NCBI GenBank assembly: GCA_038244055.1
Contig: JBBRTW010000443.1
Span: forward strand, 1 to 6,078
Direction: 5' to 3'
DNA length: 6,078 bases
DNA from: DASPKW01 sp038244055
GTDB taxonomy: Bacteria > Planctomycetota > Phycisphaerae > Tepidisphaerales > Tepidisphaeraceae
Under the pieces are notes generated by a model. That model ran no database searches and was not told the origin of the DNA. It saw only the letters and a list, made by a program, of their open reading frames with translations. Numbering within the stretch: the first letter of the stretch is position 1; every line of letters begins with the position of its first letter. Position numbers and translations under genes: made by a program. Positions 1 to 4,057 of the stretch are shown here, one piece after another.

Positions 1-104
1 GCGGCATAAAAGTAACAGACGAAGAGCTCAAAGCGGTGCGAATGAAACGCGACGCCTTCCATGGAGAGTGGAACTATTCTATCTTGCCGAACAAAGTAAA
101 TTGA
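1..104 (+). CDS. ISAzo13-family transposase, C-terminal end only (5' part outside window)
   Basis: The third forward frame is open from the window edge to a TGA at 102-104 and gives 33 residues, beginning GIKVTDEELKAV and containing RDAFHGEWNYSI before the stop. A 'GIK(V/I)(T/S)DEE...FHGEWNY(T/S)I' tail is the characteristic C-terminus of the ISAzo13 family of DDE transposases, often annotated as 'Rhodopirellula transposase DDE domain'. These enzymes cut and rejoin the ends of their own insertion sequence. The catalytic DDE core lies to the left of the window, so intactness cannot be judged. The gene converges on the PATR gene, with 14 nt between the two stop codons. The short length and the family-specific tail argue against a chance open frame, but the call rests on about 30 residues recalled from memory of the family. 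Confidence 0.8.
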   Translation, partial: GIKVTDEELKAVRMKRDAFHGEWNYSILPNKVN

Positions 105-115
105 ACAAATTGAAC
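98..115. repeat. 9-bp perfect tandem duplication AAATTGAAC x2
   Basis: AAATTGAAC occurs at 98-106 and again immediately at 107-115. The first copy spans the transposase stop codon (TGA at 102-104) and the second lies in the untranslated end of the insertion sequence. This could be a feature of the element's terminus, such as a transposase-binding repeat, or simply a slippage product. The identity of the two copies is seen directly, and no function is assigned. Confidence 0.6.
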
Positions 116-118
116 AGG

Positions 119-2269
119 TTATTTATGCGCGCCGCCTAAGCCGATGGTGAGCGCGCCGGGGCCATTCTTGTTGAGGGTGAATGCGCCGCTGATCGCGCCG
201 AGATTCAAAAGGGTGTTGGCCCCGGTGTTAAAGACCGCGTTGCCGGTGAGCGTGGTGCTGGTGACGGTGACCGCCGCCGTCCCGCTGCCGACATTTCCCC
301 CGGCCGCGGTGTTGAGGGTGAAGGCGCCGATGCTCAAAGTTCCCAGCGACTGATTCGCGCCGGCAATGCCGCTCGTGACGACGTCGGATGTGATGGTTGC
401 ATTCCCGGCGACGGTGGTGGCGCGGGCGAAATTCAGGCCGCTGTTGTCCTGGAGGATCAGGTTGCCGCCGTTGAGGGTGAGCGTTCCGGCCCCCAGCGCG
501 GCGGCGCTGGTTTTGCCGATCAGCGCGCCGGCGTCGAGCCGGAGCGCGCCGGTGAAGGTGTTGGCCCCCGACAATGCCAGGGTGCCCGCGCCGCTCTTGG
601 TCAATCCATTGGTGCCGCTGATGATCGCGCCAATGACGCCGGTGACACCGGAATTCACGGTGATCTGGGGCTCGGTGGCGCCGAAGGCCAGCGTGCCCGT
701 GCCGGCGCCTGAGATGGCATTGCTGCTTGCAAACAGCATCGCACCGCTCGTATTGGTCAGCGTGATCCCGGTATTGATGGCAAGATCGCCGCCGTTGATC
801 ACCAGCGAGTTGACTGCGTTTGAGGTGGCCGGTGTGGCTGCGGTGATGTAAATGTTGTTTCCGGTCGTGGTGGCGTTGTTGGTGAATTCATCGGTGGGAT
901 TGAGCGGCCGAAAGCCGCTGCCGCCGACGTAAGTGACAAAGGTGTTCGCGATGCCGGTGGAGGTGCCCAATCCGCCCGTGCCGGAAGCGGCTTCGCCGAC
1001 CAGGAAGGGAACGATCTGGGTGTTCCGGGAAGCCGCGTTGATGCCGCTCGTCTGCGCGAGCGTCGTACCGGTCAAGGTCGGGTTGGTCGAGTTTACGAGG
1101 AAACGGGCGAAGCGGGTGGTGTCGGTGGAGTTGCTGCCGAGGTTCAAACCATTGACGAGATGGGTGGCATTGCCCACGGCATGCCCGAAGCTGGTGGCCG
1201 TGAGAGTCGCCCCGTTGGTGCCGCCGAAGTTGACAGTCACGGTGGAATTTCCCGTGCCGGTGATGGCCCCGATGGTTTCAGAGGAATCGGTGGCCGCCTG
1301 ATCGGAGCCTTTGTAGATGAAACTGCCGCCCTTGAGCGCCATCGCCTGGCTATCGTTGATGCGGTCGAGGTTGTTCGCGCCTGCGCCGGTATTATCGATC
1401 ACAAACAACCCGCCATTCAACGTGAGGGCCGAGCCGGAAAACGCCAGCGCCCCGCTGGCCCCGCTCAATTGCAGCGTGCCGGCGTTGATGGTGGTGGAGC
1501 CGGAGTAGGTGTTCGCGCCGCTGAGAGTCAGCGTCGAGGTCGCGCTGTTCTGAACCACGCCGGTCACGTTGGTATCGATGACGGAACTGATTAAGACGCC
1601 GCCCGTGCCCGAGCCCGCATTGGTGATCGTGCCGGTGTGGTTGAGACTGCCGGTTGAGAGGGTGATTCCCGTGGCGTTGCTCGAGTTGTTGTTGAGCGTA
1701 AGGCTGCTTGTGCCGGTTGTGCCGCCTGTAAGGGTCAGCACGCCTGTGCCGGCGTTTTGGATCGTCGTCGCGGGCGAACCCAGCACCAGCGCGGTGCTGA
1801 TGGCATTGGCGGCCGTCACGTTGGAACTGACAAAGATCCCGGGATTAGCGCCGCCGCCTCCGCCCAGGGCGATCGAATTGCCGCCGCTCAGGGTCAGGGC
1901 GACATCGTTCTCGAAAATGATGCTGTTGGCGGCCTGATCGCCGACGATCGTGACCGTGCCTCCCGTACCCGTGATACCGGCCGAGAAATGCAGGTCGTTC
2001 GTATTGCCGGTCGTGCTCTGGAACGCGCCGGCCGGCCCGCCCAGCAGATCCGAATTCCAGAAGTTGTCGGTGCCCCAGGCGCCGGTCGCCGGGCCTGACC
2101 CTCCAATGGTGCCATTGGTATCCCAGTAGAGGTCGTTGGCTGCCCGGGCAACCGGGGCAAGCAGCGTGCCCATCGTTGCCAGGAACGTCATCGCAACGGC
2201 AAACAGCCGCGCATTGGACCCACGAAACAACGATTTCCCGCTGATTCCACGCATTTTCCGCTTGATCAT
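119..2269 (-). CDS. Exported autotransporter-associated beta-strand (PATR) repeat protein, probably truncated at the C-terminus by an insertion sequence
   Basis: The 716-residue product starts with a basic stretch (MIKRKMRG), a hydrophobic core (about 21-38) and an ARA-AND cleavage site after residue 43, so it is a Sec-exported protein. Residues 46-72 (DLYWDTNG, GAWGT, NFWN) form the N-terminal segment common to verrucomicrobial and planctomycetal PATR proteins. PATR-type repeats are clear at about 245-270 (LTLSGANTYSGSTTINAGTL) and 555-585 (SGAGTLALSGANTFTG). A third starts at about 695 and breaks off at 714. Between them, about 385-460 (IVPFLVGEA, FVTYVGGSGFRPL) is the non-repeat module often found in these proteins. 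Composition is very rich in Gly, Ala, Thr, Ser and Asn, as expected for a beta-helix. It is presumably cell-surface or secreted, ligand unknown. The ATG at 2267-2269 has GGAGAG (2273-2278) upstream, which supports this start over the Met at residue 6. No beta-barrel or PEP-CTERM tail is present, and the last residues (His-Lys) and stop probably come from the neighbouring insertion sequence. Confidence 0.85.
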   Translation of the reverse strand: MIKRKMRGISGKSLFRGSNARLFAVAMTFLATMGTLLAPVARAANDLYWDTNGTIGGSGPATGAWGTDNFWNSDLLGGPAGAFQSTTGNTNDLHFSAGITGTGGTVTIVGDQAANSIIFENDVALTLSGGNSIALGGGGGANPGIFVSSNVTAANAISTALVLGSPATTIQNAGTGVLTLTGGTTGTSSLTLNNNSSNATGITLSTGSLNHTGTITNAGSGTGGVLISSVIDTNVTGVVQNSATSTLTLSGANTYSGSTTINAGTLQLSGASGALAFSGSALTLNGGLFVIDNTGAGANNLDRINDSQAMALKGGSFIYKGSDQAATDSSETIGAITGTGNSTVTVNFGGTNGATLTATSFGHAVGNATHLVNGLNLGSNSTDTTRFARFLVNSTNPTLTGTTLAQTSGINAASRNTQIVPFLVGEAASGTGGLGTSTGIANTFVTYVGGSGFRPLNPTDEFTNNATTTGNNIYITAATPATSNAVNSLVINGGDLAINTGITLTNTSGAMLFASSNAISGAGTGTLAFGATEPQITVNSGVTGVIGAIISGTNGLTKSGAGTLALSGANTFTGALRLDAGALIGKTSAAALGAGTLTLNGGNLILQDNSGLNFARATTVAGNATITSDVVTSGIAGANQSLGTLSIGAFTLNTAAGGNVGSGTAAVTVTSTTLTGNAVFNTGANTLLNLGAISGAFTLNKNGPGALTIGLGGAHK
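128..187 (-). repeat. Interrupted PATR repeat unit, residues 695-714
   Basis: The segment reads GAFTLNKNGPGALTIGLGGA and aligns with the first half of the unit at residues 555-585 (LTKSGAGTLALSGAN). The expected continuation (Asn-Thr-Phe/Tyr-x-Gly) is missing. His-Lys-stop follows, consistent with interruption by foreign DNA. Confidence 0.65.
515..607 (-). repeat. PATR protein repeat unit, residues 555-585
   Basis: The segment reads GLTKSGAGTLALSGANTFTG followed by ALRLDAGALIGK, a second clear autotransporter-associated beta-strand repeat. It is the internal reference for the incomplete unit at the C-terminus. Confidence 0.8.
1460..1537 (-). repeat. PATR protein repeat unit, residues 245-270
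   Basis: The segment reads STLTLSGANTYSGSTT followed by INAGTLQLSG, matching the autotransporter-associated beta-strand repeat pattern (G-x-L-T-L-x-G-x-N-T-Y-x-G-x-T-x-I-x-x-G-x-L). It is the best-preserved unit in the protein. Confidence 0.8.
2141..2269 (-). other. Signal peptide region of the PATR protein (residues 1-43)
   Basis: A positively charged N-region (KRK, then GKSLFR and R21) is followed by a hydrophobic stretch LFAVAMTFLATMGTLLAPV and an ARA motif before AND, which fits signal peptidase I cleavage after residue 43. The lack of Cys after the cleavage site argues against a lipoprotein. Confidence 0.75.
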
Positions 2270-2272
2270 GTT

Positions 2273-2278
2273 CTCTCC
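2273..2278 (-). promoter_or_regulatory. Ribosome binding site of the PATR gene
   Basis: On the minus strand GGAGAG precedes the ATG by 3 nt (5 nt from its GGAG core). It decides between the ATG at 2267-2269 and the Met five codons further in. Confidence 0.6.
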
Positions 2279-2295
2279 GTTTCCGAACCGCCGCC

Positions 2296-2312
2296 CGCGC
2301 TATTGCAGCGCG
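2296..2312 (-). other. Small hairpin in the leader of the PATR gene
   Basis: CGCGCT (2296-2301) and AGCGCG (2307-2312) are perfect reverse complements around a 5-nt loop. The hairpin lies about 26 nt upstream of the PATR start codon, so it could fold in the mRNA leader. In GC-rich DNA a 6-bp stem can arise by chance, and no regulator is implied. Confidence 0.35.
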
Positions 2313-2409
2313 AGCAGTCCTTCACCAACCTCAATGATGCAGCCCCCAACTGGAAGCCTCCGCGATTTACATACCGCGCGGGAGTGACAAATGATGAAAA
2401 CCTTTTTCC

Positions 2410-2433
2410 GGCCGGGCACGAATTTCGCCGGCC
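2410..2433 (-). terminator. Inverted repeat downstream of fdhD, possible terminator without a U-tract
   Basis: GGCCGG (2410-2415) pairs perfectly with CCGGCC (2428-2433). Within the loop CGAA (2419-2422) can pair with TTCG (2424-2427) apart from its innermost bases. The hairpin sits about 70 bp past the fdhD stop and could end fdhD transcription, but the sequence after it on the minus strand is GGAAAAAGG rather than a run of T. It is therefore not a canonical Rho-independent terminator. Confidence 0.3.
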
Positions 2434-2504
2434 TCGCCCCGAAGAAATTGCGTCTCATTTCACTTTACGGCGCGATCGCCATCGCCCGACCGCGCCCGCG
2501 ACCC

Positions 2505-3353
2505 TCAGATCGAGCGATTGCTGGCCGGCAGTGGCTCAGCCGCGCGAGGGCCATGGCGAGCGGCGGCTACGGGAAATGCCACCCGCTGAGGGTTCGCATA
2601 GATGTTCATGCGCCGGCCGCGCAGGAAACCGATCAGCGTCTGTCCGCTCTCGATCGCGAAATCAACCGCGAGACTCGACGGCGCCGAAACAGCGGCCACG
2701 AGCGGCACCCGCGCCGCCAGCGCCTTCTGAATGATCTCGAACGAGCTGCGCCCGGAGACCAGCAGGATGTGACGGTCCATCGGAAACAGGCCGCTGCGCA
2801 GACAATGGCCGATGACTTTATCGACCGCGTTGTGCCGGCCGACATCCTCGCGAACGACGATGAGATTCCCCGACGCATCGAACAGCGCCGCCGCATGCAG
2901 GCCGCCGGTGCGGTCGAAGGTGGGCTGCGCCGCCCGCATCTGCTGGGGCAGGCTCGCCAGGAGTTCGACATCAACCCGCAGGCCGGAACAAATGGGCGGG
3001 AATTGCGCATGCACCGACTCGATCGTCGCCTTGCCGCACAATCCGCAACTGGAACTGGCGAAGACATGCCGGGTGAGCCGCGCGAAGTCGACCGGCACCT
3101 GCGGCGCGAGCACGACATTCAGCACATTGCCCGCCTCATTGCGCCCGCACCGCTCAACCCGCAGGACATCATCCGCGGCGCGGATGATCCCCTCGGTCAG
3201 CAGGAATCCCAGCGCGAGTTCCGCATCGTGGCCTGGCGTGCGCATGGTGACGCTGATGGCCCGCCCGCGCACCCGGATATCCAGCGGCTCTTCCTCGGCC
3301 AGTTCATCCTGCAGCTCAGAAGCAGCATCACCATCCCAGCGCAGAATCAACAT
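2505..3353 (-). CDS. fdhD: FdhD, sulfur carrier/sulfurtransferase required for formate dehydrogenase activity
   Basis: The 282-residue product matches FdhD along its length. DELAEEEPLDIRVRG (about 16-30) is the usual N-terminal block. SSSCGLCGK (101-108) carries the CxxC pair (C103, C106), equivalent to the Cys pair of Escherichia coli FdhD that accepts sulfur from IscS. Further blocks are TGGLHAAALF (149-158), REDVGRHNAVDKVIG (168-182), SGRSSFEIIQKA (200-211), and a final LIGFLRGRRMNIYANPQRV block (240-258). FdhD passes sulfur to the bis-molybdopterin guanine dinucleotide cofactor before insertion into formate dehydrogenase, acting in the cytoplasm. The ATG at 3351-3353 is preceded by GAGAGG (3359-3364), supporting this start. 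About 24 residues follow the last conserved block, rich in Ala, Arg and Pro; such tails vary. It lies on the same strand as the formate dehydrogenase genes, 203 bp after the DUF1641 stop, so it may have its own promoter. Confidence 0.95.
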   Translation of the reverse strand: MLILRWDGDAASELQDELAEEEPLDIRVRGRAISVTMRTPGHDAELALGFLLTEGIIRAADDVLRVERCGRNEAGNVLNVVLAPQVPVDFARLTRHVFASSSCGLCGKATIESVHAQFPPICSGLRVDVELLASLPQQMRAAQPTFDRTGGLHAAALFDASGNLIVVREDVGRHNAVDKVIGHCLRSGLFPMDRHILLVSGRSSFEIIQKALAARVPLVAAVSAPSSLAVDFAIESGQTLIGFLRGRRMNIYANPQRVAFPVAAARHGPRAAEPLPASNRSI

Positions 3354-3358
3354 GATTG

Positions 3359-3364
3359 CCTCTC
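3359..3364 (-). promoter_or_regulatory. Ribosome binding site of fdhD
   Basis: GAGAGG on the minus strand lies 5 nt upstream of the ATG at 3351-3353. This is good Shine-Dalgarno placement and supports the chosen start. Confidence 0.6.
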
Positions 3365-3370
3365 AATCGC

Positions 3371-3403
3371 ATTATTACGGGGGGGGGGACACCGATAAGT
3401 AAA
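3371..3403 (-). promoter_or_regulatory. Weak sigma70-like promoter candidate for fdhD spanning a C10 tract
   Basis: On the minus strand AATAAT (3371-3376) matches the -10 consensus at 5 of 6 positions and TTTACT (3398-3403) matches the -35 consensus at 4 of 6. They are 21 nt apart, 4 nt more than ideal, and the spacer contains the run of ten C. Such a -10 would start transcription near 3364, leaving only about 11 nt of leader with the ribosome binding site at its very end. Both points weaken the call. Confidence 0.2.
3379..3388. repeat. Homopolymer run of ten G (C10 on the fdhD strand)
   Basis: Ten consecutive G lie 25 bp upstream of the fdhD start codon. Tracts of this length are prone to slippage both in cells and in sequencing, so the exact count may be uncertain or variable. 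Confidence 0.9.
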
Positions 3404-3410
3404 TTAGCCG

Positions 3411-3478
3411 TCAGGGTCAGGAGCCGGGGACAACTATCCGCGTATGGAACATTCCTGATGGCCGGCTCCTGACCCTGA
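3411..3478. repeat. Perfect 17-bp inverted repeat with 34-bp spacer (REP/MITE-like)
   Basis: TCAGGGTCAGGAGCCGG (3411-3427) is exactly complementary in reverse to CCGGCTCCTGACCCTGA (3462-3478). The 34-bp interior contains the smaller dyad GGAACATTCC (3446-3455). On the minus strand it lies downstream of the DUF1641 stop and upstream of fdhD. It could act as an RNA stem that ends or stabilises the upstream message. However, no T-run follows on either strand, and the long loop fits a dispersed REP- or MITE-like element at least as well. The repeat is seen directly; its role is not known. Confidence 0.75.
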
Positions 3479-3556
3479 GGCGTGATTTCAGCGGAGCAAT
3501 CTTACCAGTGACGCGCCGTTGCTAACCAGGCTAAATCGCGCGCGGCGATCCAGCAC

Positions 3557-4054
3557 TCACCGCGCCTCGGCTGAATCGTTTTCCTTGGAATCGCCGCCGG
3601 ACAGGCTCCTCCCAAACACTTCGAGCATGGTATTCACCGCCGCCATCCCGCGCCGGAAATCCTGGTTCCAGAGGAAGTCCCGGATCAGTGTCCACAGCCC
3701 GGTCCGCGCCGGGCGCTGCGCCATGCCCTTGAGCGCCGGCGCAACGGCCTGCGTGAAAGTCTTCAGCACCGCCGGATCGATTTCCGAAAGCATATTAATG
3801 AGCAGCAGGAGATTTCGGATGCCGCGAATCGCTTCGGGCGACTGAGCGGAACTGACGATCACCTCGAGCACCTTATCCCGCGATCCCAGCGCGCCGCGCA
3901 GGAGCTCGAACACCCCCTGGTCGTGCAGTCCCTGCAGCACTTCATACGCCGAAAGCAGCGCTTCGGCATGTTCCGCCGGCGCATCGCGCAGCCGGGCCTC
4001 AAGCTCGATGCGGGGGTCGCGCGGCGGCAGGTCCAGTGGAATCGGTTGGGCCAC
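3557..4054 (-). CDS. DUF1641 protein, probable accessory subunit of the formate dehydrogenase (YrhD/YjgD-like)
   Basis: This is a 165-residue, soluble, mostly helical protein without signal peptide or membrane segments. It has the layout of DUF1641 proteins such as Bacillus subtilis YrhD and YjgD. A helical N-terminal half (AEALLSAYEVLQGLHDQGVF, about 31-50) is followed by a hydrophobic segment (about 75-97; GIRNLLLLINMLSEIDP) and a C-terminal block (about 117-148; GLWTLIRDFLWNQDFRRG and the VFG that follows). Polar residues fill the last 15 positions. In Bacillus these proteins are encoded beside YrhE/YjgC-type formate dehydrogenases and, as I recall, form with them a non-canonical menaquinone-linked enzyme (ForCE); a similar role here is inference. 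The start is GTG (4052-4054), 3 nt after the catalytic subunit's TAA. Its AGGAG (4061-4065) lies within that gene's last codons, so translation is probably coupled. There are no cysteines, so it does not itself hold iron-sulfur clusters. Confidence 0.85.
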   Translation of the reverse strand: MAQPIPLDLPPRDPRIELEARLRDAPAEHAEALLSAYEVLQGLHDQGVFELLRGALGSRDKVLEVIVSSAQSPEAIRGIRNLLLLINMLSEIDPAVLKTFTQAVAPALKGMAQRPARTGLWTLIRDFLWNQDFRRGMAAVNTMLEVFGRSLSGGDSKENDSAEAR

Positions 4055-4057
4055 GCG

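Larger units (their letters stand above)
1..127 (+). mobile_element. Right-hand end of an ISAzo13-like insertion sequence (partial)
   Basis: The element comprises the transposase tail plus a short, AT-richer non-coding end (about 105-127) that contrasts with the GC-rich repeat-protein DNA starting at about 128. The boundary is inferred. Up to codon 714 the opposing PATR gene matches its own repeat pattern, and after that only His-Lys-stop follows, so foreign DNA probably begins between 124 and 128. The terminal inverted repeat and target-site duplication cannot be confirmed because the left end is outside the window. The exact boundary is uncertain by several bases. Confidence 0.6.
2270..2504. 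other. Intergenic spacer between fdhD and the PATR gene; two small hairpins, no gene
   Basis: These 235 bp separate the fdhD stop from the PATR start, both genes being on the minus strand. The open frames crossing it on the plus strand have no recognisable product and run antisense into fdhD or the PATR gene. The spacer contains a 6-bp-stem hairpin at 2296-2312 and a stronger inverted repeat at 2410-2433. The promoter of the PATR gene probably lies here, but I could not identify a -35/-10 pair with acceptable spacing. Confidence 0.5.
3354..3556. other. Intergenic spacer between the DUF1641 gene and fdhD
   Basis: These 203 bp lie between two same-strand genes and hold the G10 tract and the 17-bp inverted repeat. 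Positions 3479-3556 show only a loose direct repeat (CTGGTTAG and CTGGTAAG on the minus strand) and no gene. The gap is long for an operon of this kind, so fdhD may be expressed separately from the two formate dehydrogenase genes. Confidence 0.6.

Noticed and set aside
366..1594. Several plus-strand open frames of 120-160 codons
   Set aside because: They are antisense to the repetitive PATR gene. Their Val/Pro/Ala-rich translations mirror its Gly/Thr/Asn repeats and resemble no known family.
1894..2160. A minus-strand 88-codon frame inside the PATR gene
   Set aside because: It is a frame-shifted shadow of the PATR signal-peptide and N-terminal region, Arg/Pro-rich and without its own ribosome binding site. 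The main frame carries the signal peptide and repeats.
2391..3398. A 335-codon open frame on the plus strand
   Set aside because: It runs antisense to fdhD, whose FdhD motifs are unmistakable. The plus-strand product is Arg/Pro-rich with no recognisable domain, as expected of a mirror frame in GC-rich DNA.
3411..3478. Rho-independent terminator for the DUF1641 gene
   Set aside because: The stem is perfect, but the loop is 34 nt and no T-run follows on either strand, so I list it as an inverted repeat.
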